Below are positions 19,340-29,100 of a DNA stretch of 64,000 nucleotides, piece by piece. The translations under genes and the position numbers were made by a program. Origin of the DNA: Laspinema palackyanum D2a (GTDB lineage Bacteria; Cyanobacteriota; Cyanobacteriia; Cyanobacteriales; Laspinemataceae); NCBI GenBank assembly GCA_025370845.1, contig JAMXFF010000028.1, forward strand, positions 1-64,000, in the 5' to 3' direction. Under the pieces are notes generated by a model. It saw only the letters and a list, made by a program, of their open reading frames with translations. It did not search any database and was not told the origin of the DNA. The number at the start of each line of letters is the position of its first letter. Position 1 is the stretch's first letter.

Positions 19340-19789
19340 TCAGTCCGGATGATGATGACAGTCTGGCTGAAGATTAGGGCAAATCGTATGAGCAATTTGG
19401 TCCTCGGCAGGGTGTTCTTGCCATCCCTTAAGGATGCCTTTCAACTCGGAACGCAGAGTTTCTAAAGACCGAATTTGTTCATCAATAGCCGCCACTTTGG
19501 CTTCTAAATGCTGTCGAACTTCTCCACAAGGCAACTCACCGCGATCGTGAACCTGCAAAATCTCTTTGATTTCCGTCAGACTTAATCCCAAAGATTGCGA
19601 TCGCTTAATAAAGGCCAGCCGATTGAGAACCGTAGAATCAAAGATTCGATAACCCGAATCTGCCCGTTCTACGGTGGGTTCCAACAGACCAATTTCTTCA
19701 TAGTAGCGAATCGTCTTCACTGGCAATCCCGAAGTTGCAGACACTTCACCAATTTTTAGGGATTTTTCACCCACCAAAGTTTCCATCAT
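19340..19789 (-). CDS. MerR-family metal-responsive regulator
   Basis: 149 residues. The N-terminal winged helix-turn-helix (LKIGEVSATSGLPVKTIRYYEEIGLL, about residues 11-36) is typical MerR. It is followed by the family's long dimerisation helix. Metal-site candidates are Cys88 at the start of that helix, and Cys137 and Cys144 followed by His145-147 at the C-terminus, an arrangement like ZntR/CadR/PbrR-type sensors of divalent metals. These proteins twist promoters whose -35 and -10 boxes are 19-20 bp apart. The 98-residue membrane protein gene lies 39 bp upstream on the same strand and could be its partner. No metal exporter is adjacent. Two ATG codons are in tandem at the start. Confidence 0.85.
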   Translation of the reverse strand: MMETLVGEKSLKIGEVSATSGLPVKTIRYYEEIGLLEPTVERADSGYRIFDSTVLNRLAFIKRSQSLGLSLTEIKEILQVHDRGELPCGEVRQHLEAKVAAIDEQIRSLETLRSELKGILKGWQEHPAEDQIAHTICPNLQPDCHHHPD

Positions 19790-19828
19790 CTTGCGGTTGA
19801 GGGGAACAGCATCACGACCCCCGAAGGG

Positions 19829-20125
19829 TTATTGCGGGGGATATTTTTTAGAAGTCATCAATAAGGGGAGGGGTTGACGAGAAGAAGCCGGGGGGAGATA
19901 ATGTTCCGGCACTCGTTCGAGATCTAAAGGCTGACTGCGTTGGAGTTGCCACCATCGTAAAGCCAAAGCCACCGTTACCAGGACGATGCCAAAACTAAAC
20001 AGAGAAACGCTTTGGTCAATTCCTCCGAGGGCTGCATCGACAGCACCGACAATCACGATAAAGCTAGTAATAGGTTCTTGACGGTAGGCCGACTTTAGAA
20101 ATCTAATCAATCCAGGATTCATCAT
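19829..20125 (-). CDS. Small membrane protein, unknown function
   Basis: 98 residues with one or two hydrophobic segments (ITSFIVIVGAVDAALGG and LFSFGIVLVTVALALRWW), a basic N-terminus and a proline-rich hydrophilic C-terminus. I do not recognise the family with certainty, though similar short proteins occur in cyanobacteria. It is upstream of, and co-oriented with, the MerR regulator gene (39 bp gap). A partial dyad ACCC...GGGT at 20181-20197 lies about 55 bp upstream of the start and may be an operator. Confidence 0.6.
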   Translation of the reverse strand: MMNPGLIRFLKSAYRQEPITSFIVIVGAVDAALGGIDQSVSLFSFGIVLVTVALALRWWQLQRSQPLDLERVPEHYLPPASSRQPLPLLMTSKKYPPQ

Positions 20126-20476
20126 AGTTACTGTTTTTTCTGCGCGGGTAATTTTTCTTTATGGTTAAGATTTAAAGTTGACCCCCAAGTTTAGGGTGAC
20201 GGCAATACCCCTTCCTCTTTTCATTGTAACGTTTCTAGCCTCGATTGTACTGTACCGTTTGGAGGGTTTGGCTCAAAAAGGCGATCGCCGCTAAAAGCAA
20301 TCTCTGGGTGGAACACCGAGTCCAATGGAGTCAACATACAAATGGTTTCTGCCCCTTGCGAGCCAATTCCGGAGTTCTTTCAATTCCCCTGGGAGGTGTT
20401 AAACCCCTGTTGATTCCCCACTTGCCAGTCCCGGGACGGGTGAGAATTGCCCACCCGCCTGCTTTCAGGAGATGAC
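20126..20476. other. Intergenic stretch, possible operator
   Basis: 350 bases upstream of the small membrane protein gene and downstream of the HLIP gene. The imperfect dyad ACCCCCAAGTTTAGGGT at 20181-20197 is the only regulatory-looking element I can see. No gene is supported. Confidence 0.4.
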
Positions 20477-20656
20477 CTAATTGAGGCCCAACCAGGACAG
20501 CAGACCTTGTCCCGTGAGGTATTCGATCAGCAGAGTCAGGGCAAAACCAATCATCGCCGCCCGACCATTCAAGCGTTCAGCATACTTATTGAAGCCAAAT
20601 TTTGGTTCTTCCAGCTTCGGGGTAACGGTAGGTCCAATAGGTTGGGGTTCTGTCAT
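20477..20656 (-). CDS. High-light-inducible protein (HLIP / Scp)
   Basis: A 59-residue one-helix protein with the chlorophyll-binding signature of the LHC superfamily. FGFNKYAERLNGRAAMIGFA (residues 20-39) carries the ExxNxRxAM motif with Glu27, Asn30 and Arg32. A hydrophobic helix to about residue 45 and the ending EYLTGQGLLSWLGLN follow, typical of cyanobacterial HLIPs. Such proteins bind chlorophyll and carotenoid in the thylakoid, associate with photosystem II or chlorophyll-synthesis complexes and are induced by strong light. The N-terminal 19 residues are Pro-rich, as is usual. It is divergent from ald, 133 bp away. I have high confidence in the family, none about which paralogue. Confidence 0.93.
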   Translation of the reverse strand: MTEPQPIGPTVTPKLEEPKFGFNKYAERLNGRAAMIGFALTLLIEYLTGQGLLSWLGLN

Positions 20657-20789
20657 GGTGAGTCGGTTAATTTACAATTCTTAACGATTTATCATCTTCT
20701 ATTGTAGGGACGCGGACTCATTCGTCAACAACAATCCTTCTAAAATTTCCTAAATTAAGGTATCACAACAGAACCACAAGAGGTTATTC

Positions 20790-21878
20790 ATGGAAATCGG
20801 CGTCCCAAAAGAAACAAAAGATCGGGAATATCGGGTGGGGTTGAGTCCGAGTAGCGTCAGAGTCCTTACGGAACAGGGACATTCCGTGTTTATCGAAACC
20901 CACGCCGGGGTCGGTTCGGGATTCAGCGATCAAGAGTATCTGCATAGCGGGGGAAAAATTGTCCCCACGGCGAAAGAGGCATGGAGTCGGGAATTGGTGG
21001 TGAAGGTGAAAGAACCCTTGCCGGGGGAATATGGGTATTTGCAGAAAGAGCAACTGCTGTTTACCTATCTCCATTTAGCCGCCGATCGCCAATTAACCGA
21101 GACTCTGATGGAATCGGGGGTCTGTGCGATCGCCTATGAAACCGTCGAACTCCCCGATAGACGACTCCCCCTACTCACCCCCATGAGCATTATCGCCGGT
21201 CGTCTCTCCGTGCAGTTTGGCGCGCGATACCTGGAACGGCAACAAGGGGGACGGGGAGTCCTGTTGGGAGGTGTTCCTGGGGTCAAACCGGGCCATGTGG
21301 TCATCTTAGGCGGAGGTATCGTCGGCACAGAAGCGGCCCGGATGGCAGTCGGCATGGGGGCGCGAGTCCAAATTTTGGATATCAACGTCGATCGCCTCGC
21401 TTATCTGGAAACCTTGTTTGGGTCCCGGGTCGAACTGCTGTATAGTGAGTCCTTACAAATCGAAGCAGCCATTCCCGATGCCGACTTACTGATCGGTGCC
21501 GTCCTCGTTCCCGGACGTCGTGCTCCGATTTTAGTCCCGCGTCATTTGGTGGAAACCATGCGTCCCGGGTCAGTGATTATTGATGTGGCAGTGGATCAAG
21601 GCGGTTGTGTGGAAACCATGCGTCCCACTTCTCATACAAATCCTACTTATATTGAAGCCGGAGTAGTGCATTATGGCGTACCCAATATGCCCGGGGCCGT
21701 CCCTTGGACTGCAACGCAAGCCCTTAATAATAGTACCTTACCTTATGTGGTTAAATTAGCCAATAATGGTGTAAAAGCCTTAGCATTTGATGCAGCTTTA
21801 TCTAAAGGTCTGAATGTGAAAAACTATCAACTGTTGCATCCTGATGTTCAGCGGGACTTTCCAGATTTAGTCCCTTAA
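20790..21878 (+). CDS. ald: Alanine dehydrogenase
   Basis: 362 residues, full length for Ald (EC 1.4.1.1), which interconverts L-alanine and pyruvate plus ammonia with NAD. Known catalytic and substrate residues are present: Arg15, Lys74, His95 and Asp269. The NAD-binding motif ILGGGIVGTEAARMA spans about residues 172-186, and the conserved MPGAVPWTATQALN block lies near 302-315. AGAGG eight bases before ATG supports the start. It is cytoplasmic and hexameric in the family. Its upstream region is shared with the divergent HLIP gene. A hairpin at 21891-21919 follows the stop codon. Confidence 0.96.
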   Translation: MEIGVPKETKDREYRVGLSPSSVRVLTEQGHSVFIETHAGVGSGFSDQEYLHSGGKIVPTAKEAWSRELVVKVKEPLPGEYGYLQKEQLLFTYLHLAADRQLTETLMESGVCAIAYETVELPDRRLPLLTPMSIIAGRLSVQFGARYLERQQGGRGVLLGGVPGVKPGHVVILGGGIVGTEAARMAVGMGARVQILDINVDRLAYLETLFGSRVELLYSESLQIEAAIPDADLLIGAVLVPGRRAPILVPRHLVETMRPGSVIIDVAVDQGGCVETMRPTSHTNPTYIEAGVVHYGVPNMPGAVPWTATQALNNSTLPYVVKLANNGVKALAFDAALSKGLNVKNYQLLHPDVQRDFPDLVP

Positions 21879-21890
21879 AAATCATGAAAA

Positions 21891-21919
21891 GCTAGAGGAT
21901 TTTGAGCGAGTCCTCTAGC
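21891..21919 (+). terminator. Hairpin after ald
   Basis: A nine-base stem GCTAGAGGA / TCCTCTAGC with an 11-base loop starts 12 bp after the ald stop. No T run follows, so termination may be partial and some transcripts may read into the acetyltransferase gene. Confidence 0.5.
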
Positions 21920-21957
21920 CAAGGTTTGGAGAACTAAGATAGAAAAGGGGAAAAAGA

Positions 21958-22551
21958 ATGAAAATTTTTCTCGAAACTGACCGTTTAATCCTGCGGTATT
22001 TTAATGAGACTGATGTTCATTACCTTTTAGAATTAGACAGTGACCCGGAGGTGATGCGCTACATTAATGGCGGAATAACCAGTAATTTAGCGGACATTGA
22101 AGCCTGGTTAGGCCAAATTTTAGACTATTATAAAAATTATGAAAACTTTGGGTTTTGGGCGACTCATGAGAAAGCTACCGGCGAATTTATTGGCTGGTTT
22201 CACTTTTACCCTGCCATCACCAGTTCCTTTGGGGTAGCTGCGAATCTCGTTCGAGAGGGGGAGATTACCCTGGGATATCGCTTGCGGCAGTCAAGTTGGG
22301 GGAAAGGATATGGTACCGAAGGGGGGCGATCGCTTCGAGATAAAGGGTTTAATGAGTGGGGGGTAACCAGAATCATTGCTTGGGCATTACAAGCCAATCA
22401 AGCCTCGATTCGAGTCATGGAAAAAATTGGGTTACAATTTGAATGTGATTATCATTTGAAGCCTGAGCAATTACCCGCCTTAAAACAACCCGAGGAACGG
22501 CTCATTCTCAAGTATGGGTGTGATAACCTTCAAGGTTTCCGGAGAAAATAA
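21958..22551 (+). CDS. GNAT acetyltransferase, RimJ/RimL-like
   Basis: 197 residues of the GNAT fold with the RimJ/RimL type N-terminus (ETDRLILRYFNETDVHYLLEL). The acetyl-CoA binding region is recognisable as LGYRLRQSSWGKGYGTEGGRSL at about residues 101-122, followed by RIIAWALQANQASIRVMEKIGL. It would acetylate an amino group of a protein or small molecule using acetyl-CoA. The substrate is not predictable. AAGGGG precedes the start. It is convergent with the MASE1 kinase gene, whose stop is 18 bp away. Confidence 0.85.
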   Translation: MKIFLETDRLILRYFNETDVHYLLELDSDPEVMRYINGGITSNLADIEAWLGQILDYYKNYENFGFWATHEKATGEFIGWFHFYPAITSSFGVAANLVREGEITLGYRLRQSSWGKGYGTEGGRSLRDKGFNEWGVTRIIAWALQANQASIRVMEKIGLQFECDYHLKPEQLPALKQPEERLILKYGCDNLQGFRRK

Positions 22552-22568
22552 CCCAAATCTAGCTAAAT

Positions 22569-24503
22569 TTAAGGCATTATACTCAAGGCAGTATGGCGCA
22601 GGGGAAGGGTAATTTCAAAGGTCGTGCTAACTCCCGGTTCTGAATGACAAATTAGAGTGCCGTGATGCTTTTGGACAATCATTTCATAACTAATATATAG
22701 CCCTAATCCGGTCCCTTGACCTACAGGTTTTGTAGTAAAAAATGGGTCAAAAATTTTAGTTTGAACTTCCGGAGGAATACCCCCGCCATTATCGGTAATG
22801 GCAATCCGAATTTTCTGGTCTTCGACTTCACTTGTTTGGATGTGAAGCCTTCCAGAATCAGCCGGTGCATGGGCTTCGATCGCATCAATTGCATTGGTGA
22901 GGAGATTCATAAACACTTGATTGAGTTCCCCCGCCAAACATTCTACTGGAGGGAGTTGACTATAGTCTTTAATGACTTCAATCCGGGGTGGTGAAGATTC
23001 AGAACCCTGGATGCGATGTTGGAGAATCAGCAGGGTACTTTCCAATCCTTCGTGAATATCCACCGCTTTCAACTGAGCTTCATCTAAGCGGGAAAAGTTC
23101 CGGAGACTCAAGACAATCCGCTGGATGCGATCGGCCCCGGATTTCATAGAATTCAAGAGTTTAAATAAATCTTTTTTAACAAAGGGTAAATCAATCTGAG
23201 TTTCCAGTTCTACAATTTCTGGGTCGGGTTCTTGATATTTTTCCTGATACAGGGATAATAAGTCTAAGATATCTTGAAAGTAGTCTGTAGCGGGAGAGAG
23301 ATTGCTATAAATAAAACTGACCGGATTATTGATTTCATGGGCAATCCCCGCGACTAACTGTCCCAAACTAATCATTTTTTCATTGTGAATTAATTGACCT
23401 TGGGTTTGCTTGACTTGACGTAAGGCATTGGCGAGAGACTCGGCTTTTTCTGTTAAATGAATCTCTTGGCGCATGAGTTGTTCGTTCGCTTGGGAGAGTT
23501 GCTGGGTGCGTTCGATGACCCTATATTCTAGTTCGGCTTTGGCTTGTTTTAAGCCTTCTAAAGCGTGGCGACGTTCTTGGAGGACGGCAATCAGAACCAG
23601 GGTCGTGACTGAGATGACGCCAATAAAGGATTCTAAGAAGAGGAGAGAGGCGTTGAGATTGTCACGGACAAAGGAACTGCGATTGAGAATGGTTCCGGCG
23701 ATCGCCATTAATCCCGTCAAGGCGATCGCTAACGTGGTCCAGCGTTCCGAAAAGCGAAATGCCGCCCAACCCAACAAGGGAATCATTAAATATTCCACGG
23801 GATATCCGTACCAAAAGGCTAAACTAACCACCCCATCAAAGAGGAAAAACCAGCTCAAACTTTCCAGACGTAGGGACCGCAATTCTTGACCCCCAATTTT
23901 TCTCAAGTGAGAGAAAATTCGAGTCTCCTTTCTCTGTTGCCAACTTTGGCTTAAAAAGTGATGCCAAGTCAACAAAACCGGGGTAAAAATCAGCACACCG
24001 GCCACATTAGACACCCACCAAGTCACCCAAGACTGTGCAAAATTCGACCAATCTACCCATTGCGCCACACAAAGGGCCAAAATGCCCAGGGTGGCACTGA
24101 TGGTTTGAGCAGCGATCGCCCCACAACCGACCAAAATAAACACTTCATTGACGCGATGAAACGGATAGCGGGTGTGAGTTAATCGGCGAATTAAACCCGC
24201 CCCCCATAGAGGAGTCAGGGTATTTCCGACGGCAGTGACTGCCGCGATCGCCAGACTAACCGGAGTGGGATCCACCACCACTGAAATGCCAAAGGAACCC
24301 AAAGTAATCCCGGGCCAAATCCGGTTTCCCCAGATCAGAACTGCCCCCAAACCAACTCCTGCGGGAATCCACACCGCTGTGACCCCCCCGGGAAGAACGG
24401 CTAATTTGAGTCCAAGGATGCCTAAAACACAGTAAACAAAGGCGATCGCACCGATTAATAGGACGTTTTGCCGGAACTGAACCTCGCCTAGTCTTCTCTT
24501 CAT
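22569..24503 (-). CDS. MASE1-domain sensor histidine kinase
   Basis: 644 residues. Residues 15-310 form an integral membrane MASE1 sensor of about eight segments, beginning VLLIGAIAFVYCVLGILGLK and containing AVWIPAGVGLGAVLIWG. A coiled coil (310-370) leads to a HisKA domain with the phospho-acceptor His389 in GIAHEINNP. The ATPase domain has the N box NLLTNAIDAIE, the G1 box DNGGGIPP, FDPFFTTK and GTGLGLYIS. No receiver domain is fused and no response regulator is adjacent, so its partner is elsewhere. The MASE1 ligand is unknown. The transmitter closely resembles those of the kinases at 26164 and 61963, suggesting paralogy. Confidence 0.92.
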   Translation of the reverse strand: MKRRLGEVQFRQNVLLIGAIAFVYCVLGILGLKLAVLPGGVTAVWIPAGVGLGAVLIWGNRIWPGITLGSFGISVVVDPTPVSLAIAAVTAVGNTLTPLWGAGLIRRLTHTRYPFHRVNEVFILVGCGAIAAQTISATLGILALCVAQWVDWSNFAQSWVTWWVSNVAGVLIFTPVLLTWHHFLSQSWQQRKETRIFSHLRKIGGQELRSLRLESLSWFFLFDGVVSLAFWYGYPVEYLMIPLLGWAAFRFSERWTTLAIALTGLMAIAGTILNRSSFVRDNLNASLLFLESFIGVISVTTLVLIAVLQERRHALEGLKQAKAELEYRVIERTQQLSQANEQLMRQEIHLTEKAESLANALRQVKQTQGQLIHNEKMISLGQLVAGIAHEINNPVSFIYSNLSPATDYFQDILDLLSLYQEKYQEPDPEIVELETQIDLPFVKKDLFKLLNSMKSGADRIQRIVLSLRNFSRLDEAQLKAVDIHEGLESTLLILQHRIQGSESSPPRIEVIKDYSQLPPVECLAGELNQVFMNLLTNAIDAIEAHAPADSGRLHIQTSEVEDQKIRIAITDNGGGIPPEVQTKIFDPFFTTKPVGQGTGLGLYISYEMIVQKHHGTLICHSEPGVSTTFEITLPLRHTALSIMP

Positions 24504-24607
24504 TTGACACTCCGTCGGGGAACTCTCATCATCAAAGACTGATTACTTAACGCCTATCTTATCCCCCATTTCTGAAATCGCCAATTCTGAATTAGCCTGA
24601 ATTACCC

Positions 24608-25207
24608 CTAGTTTTCTGGCCTAGTTTTTGACTCTAGTTCAAGAATGACATTTTCATAAACTTCATCCAGAGACACCGTTAAATTTAAACTGTGCAGCGT
24701 AAATATTTCTTCTGTGGGAGTATAACTTTTAAAAAGCCATCCCCCTCCCTCAGTCTTCCGGAAAACTTCCACTCGTTGATGTTTGGTATTGACCAAAACA
24801 TACTCTTCCAGGCTGTTAAAAGTCTGATAATCGTTGAATTTGTCCCCTCGGTCAAAAGCTTCGGTACTGGGAGACAGCACTTCAATAATCAATTTAGGAA
24901 AGCGTTTAAAGGTGGTATTTTCTCGGTCCTTGGGGTCACAAGTGACCATTAAATCTGGATAATAGAAGCAGTTACGTTGTTCGACGTAAGCTTTAACATC
25001 AGCAAAATACAAACGGCAGTCTGTCCCTCGGAGGTGGCTACGGATGAGCGCAAACAAATTTCCCGCGATCGTATTATGGGTGTCTGTTGTCCCTGCCATT
25101 GCCCGAACTTCCCCATCGATATATTCATGTTTTATGGGGCTTTTAACTTCGCATTCTAGGTATTGTTGTGGGCTGATAAAATCAGCAGATTCAGAAAGAG
25201 CTATCAT
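24608..25207 (-). CDS. Uma2 family putative nuclease
   Basis: 199 residues of the Uma2 (DUF820) family, a PD-(D/E)XK nuclease fold that is greatly expanded in cyanobacteria. Typical blocks are YLECEVKSPIKHEYIDGEV, the NLFALIRSHLRG helix, YPDLMVTCD with the catalytic Asp, and PKLIIEVLSPSTEAFDRGDKF with the ExL pair. The biological role of the family is not established. Many members look like solitary mobile genes, and this one has no partner. It is one of three Uma2 genes in the window. Confidence 0.88.
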   Translation of the reverse strand: MIALSESADFISPQQYLECEVKSPIKHEYIDGEVRAMAGTTDTHNTIAGNLFALIRSHLRGTDCRLYFADVKAYVEQRNCFYYPDLMVTCDPKDRENTTFKRFPKLIIEVLSPSTEAFDRGDKFNDYQTFNSLEEYVLVNTKHQRVEVFRKTEGGGWLFKSYTPTEEIFTLHSLNLTVSLDEVYENVILELESKTRPEN

Positions 25208-26163
25208 GTTTAGGGTTCCTCAAAATCACGTTATTGTCGAAGCGGATTCGGAACGAGTCACGCTAAAACTGGCAATAGTCCAATCCGCCACTAACTGGCT
25301 ATTTGGATCATAACAGGGGAGCGGCGGGAATCAAACCGGGGATTCATCAAACTGATCCGTCCTGTTTCTGAGGGAATAAGTTATGGTAAATCCCCGGTTT
25401 TGTTCTATTGCTGCAATTATCCCCAGACATTCAGGAGTGATCCTGGGCTGGTGGTGAAACCCTAGAGTTTGATAACGGACGGGATTGAGGGACTTGTTCT
25501 GAGCCCTGAGTTTTCTGTTATCCTCGATTAAAACTCCCTGAAAACTGCCTCCGGAATTCAAGTCAAATCGAGAAACAGTTTCCTCGGGAAAATTCTCAGC
25601 TAACCCATTTGGTGCGATCGCCTAAATTTCCTGACTCTGAAAATGTTAAGTTTTGGTAATTTTAGGCCCAGCTCGGTGAATTAGCCTGAACTGGATTGTA
25701 TGATTAGAGATAGGCCAGTTCAATTTGGCTTTGTCCCTTAACCGCATAAAGGTTAAGTAAAATAAAATGAGGTTTACCAGGCTTAGACGTTAAACCAAGA
25801 ACTTGCAAATGATGGATAAAAAACATCTTGAAACCCTAAAAATTAAAGAGTTTTCCCTTGGGAAACAGTCTTTCCAAGAAGGTCAACCAAGCGTTGCGAG
25901 GCTCCCGGTTCGACGCTATCGGAGTCCTAAATCAGTTCGGGTAGGGATCCATTGTTAAGTTTTTGTAGTGCCGGCGATCGTTAGCCATGCCGCAGGTTTT
26001 GCACCTTGCTCCCTGGCTCTGTTAGCAATCATTTAGGATACTTTGATCGCGAAATCCCTGTCGGATATAATAGATTTTTTGCTATTTTTCTCCCGATTCT
26101 CATTCATATTTTAGATTGTAATTTATACCTATAAAAACTCATAACTAAAGACCCATTAAAATT
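25208..26163. other. Intergenic stretch of about 950 bases
   Basis: Contains the promoter region of the large kinase gene at 26164. I see no well-supported gene: a 49-codon frame at 25809-25958 and a 76-codon frame on the minus strand at 25331-25561 lack ribosome binding sites and family resemblance. AT-rich sequence at 26050-26160 would suit a promoter. Confidence 0.5.
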
Positions 26164-29100
26164 ATGAAGATACTCGACATTTTACCCGGTTATCAAATTT
26201 GTGAAACTTTATATAAAGGTACAAAAACCCTAGTGTATCGGGGAATCAGGCTTAGTGATCAACAACCCGTTGTCATCAAATTTTTACGAAATGAACACCC
26301 CAATTTCTATGAAGTGGTTCAGTTTCGGAATCAATATATTATTGCCAAAAACCTTAACTATCCTGGGATTATTAAACCTCTTTCCCTAGAAGTCTATCGA
26401 AATAGCTATGCTTTAGTGATGGAAGACTTTGGGGGGGTGTCTTTAGCTCATTATTTCCACAGAGCCAAGGATAAAAATCCCTTATCTCAACCTTTAACTT
26501 TATTAGAAATTCTCAAGATTGCTCTTAAAGTCACAGAAGTGATTCATAATTTACATCAAAACCAAGTTATTCATAAAGACATTAAACCCGCTAATATTTT
26601 AATTAATCGAAAAACCCAAGAAGTTAAATTGATTGATTTTAGCATTTCTTCGCTGTTGCCTAGAGAAATCCAGCAAATCGAAAACAGCAATGAGTTAGAA
26701 GGAACTCTCGCCTATCTATCGCCGGAACAAACGGGCAGAATGAATCGAGGGATAGACTATCGCAGTGACTTTTATTCCTGGGGAGTGACTTGTTATGAAC
26801 TCTTCACCGGGCAATTACCCTTTATTTCAGAAGATGCGATCGAGTTGGTCCATTGTCATCTCGCGAAACCCCCAATTCCCATCCATAAAATTAATCCAAG
26901 CATTCCTCTACCTTTATCTAAAATTGTCATGAAAATGATGGAGAAAAATGCAGAAGACCGATATCAGAGTGCATTAGGAATTAAGCATGATTTAGAGATT
27001 TGTTTGGCGCAATTAGAACAAACGGGTCAGATTCAGGATTTTGAAATAGGCGAGCAAGACATCAGCGATCGCTTCATGATTCCGGAAAAACTCTACGGCA
27101 GAGAAGCCGAAGTCACTGAACTTTTAAATGCCTTTGAGAGAGCCAGCCAGGGGGCCAGCGAAATGATGCTCGTCGCTGGATTTTCGGGGATAGGCAAAAC
27201 CGCCGTCATTCATGAAGTTCATAAACCCATTGTTCGGAAACGGGGTTATTTTATCCAGGGAAAATATGACCAATTTAACCGCAACATTCCGTTTGGGGCT
27301 TTTGTGCAAGCCTTTCAAGACTTAATTGAGCAGTTGCTATCGGAATCCGATACTCAACTGCAAACCTGGAAAACAAAGCTGCTGGAAGCCGTGGGGGAAA
27401 ATGGCCAAGTTTTAATTGAGGTGATTCCGGAGTTAGAAAACATCATCGGCAAACAGCGATCGGCCCCCGAATTATCAGGAACTGCCGCCCAAAATCGTTT
27501 TAATCTGCTTTTTCAAAAATTTGTGCAAGTCTTCACCCATGAAGACCATCCGCTCGTGATATTTTTAGATGACTTGCAATGGGCGGATTCTGCCTCGATT
27601 AATTTGCTAAAAATCTTGATGCAAGAGGGGGGATATTTATTAGTCTTGGGAGCTTACCGGGATAATGAAGTCTCTCCCATCCATCCTTTTATCTTAGCGG
27701 TGGATGAAATGGTGAGAAATGGAGGCCAGGTCAATACAATTACCTTGTCCGCATTAAGCCAACATCACCTGAATCAGTTGGTATCAGAAACCTTAAATTC
27801 CCCGGTATCTCTAACAGAATCTTTAACCGAATTAATTTATCAAAAAACTCAAGGTAATCCTTTCTTTGCCACGCGGTTCCTCAATGCTTTGTATGAAGAT
27901 AATCTGATTACCTTGAAGCGCCATCACTCTCCCCTGAATTCAGGAAAAATTCAAGGGGGGTGGCAGTGCGATATGGCCCAAGTCAAAGCCTTAGCTATTA
28001 CGGATGACGTGGTAGAGTTTATGGCATTGCAATTACAAAAGTTGCCGAGAGAAACCCAGGATATTCTCAAACTAGCGGCTTGTATTGGAGCAGAGTTTGA
28101 TTTGAATACCTTAGCCATTGTCAGTGAAAACTCCCAGGGAATGACGGCAACGGCTTTATGGCCAGCCTTGCAGAAAGGGTTGGTGATTCCCACTACAAAA
28201 ATTTATAAGTTCTTTACTGAATCTGAGACGGAGGAAGTGGTCCAGGCTTCAGCCAATCCCACTTATCGATTTTTACATGATCGGGTTCAACAAGCCAGCT
28301 ATTCCCTGATTCCTGAACCGAAAAAAAAGCAGATCCATTATCAGATTGGTAAACTCCTGCAACAAAACTTTTCGGAGGTAGAAAAAGAGGAGAACCTGTT
28401 TGATATTGTGGGGCATTTTAATTTAGGCCAAGAGTTAATCACTTTACCCCAGGAACGGGAAGCGTTAGTCCGCCTTAACTTGGGCGCTGCCCAAAAAGCC
28501 AGAAATTCCACAGCCTATTCCGCCGCCAAAACTTTTGTGCAAATTGGATTAGACTTGCTGGATGATGACTGTTGGCAAAGTCAGTATGAATTAACTCTAA
28601 TCTGTTATGTAAATGCGGCAGAAATCGCTTATCTAAATGCGGATTTTGATGAGCTGGATTGTTTTGGAGAACAGGTTTTAAAATGCGCGAGAACTTTACT
28701 CGATCAGGTGAAGATTTATCAAATTCAAATCAGCGCTAGGACTACCCAGAATCGGATGTTAGAGGCGATCGCGATCGGTCAAAAGGCCCTCAAACAATTG
28801 GGGGTGGAGTTCTCCTCTGAACCGGATCAAGCCTTGACGGACGAAGCGCTCAAAACCTTAGCGGTTCAACTTCAGGATACCCAGATTGACGAGTTGGTGA
28901 ATCTGCCGGTGATGAAGGATCCTCAGACGATCGCCGCAATGGAACTGTTAGCCTTATTATTTCCGCCGGTTTATCAAGCCAGTCCCGGGTTACAACCGCT
29001 GTTATGTTCCACCATTGTGAGTCTATCCCTAAAATTTGGAAATGCACCGGCATCAACCATTGGCTATGCCAGTTATGGCATGGTGCTCTGTGCTTTTTTG

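Noticed and set aside
25331-25561. 76-codon frame on the minus strand
   Set aside because: No start signal and no resemblance to known proteins. Probably a chance frame in an intergenic region.
25809-25958. 49-codon basic peptide frame upstream of the large kinase gene
   Set aside because: No Shine-Dalgarno sequence, and the length is within chance expectation. Nothing recognisable in the product.
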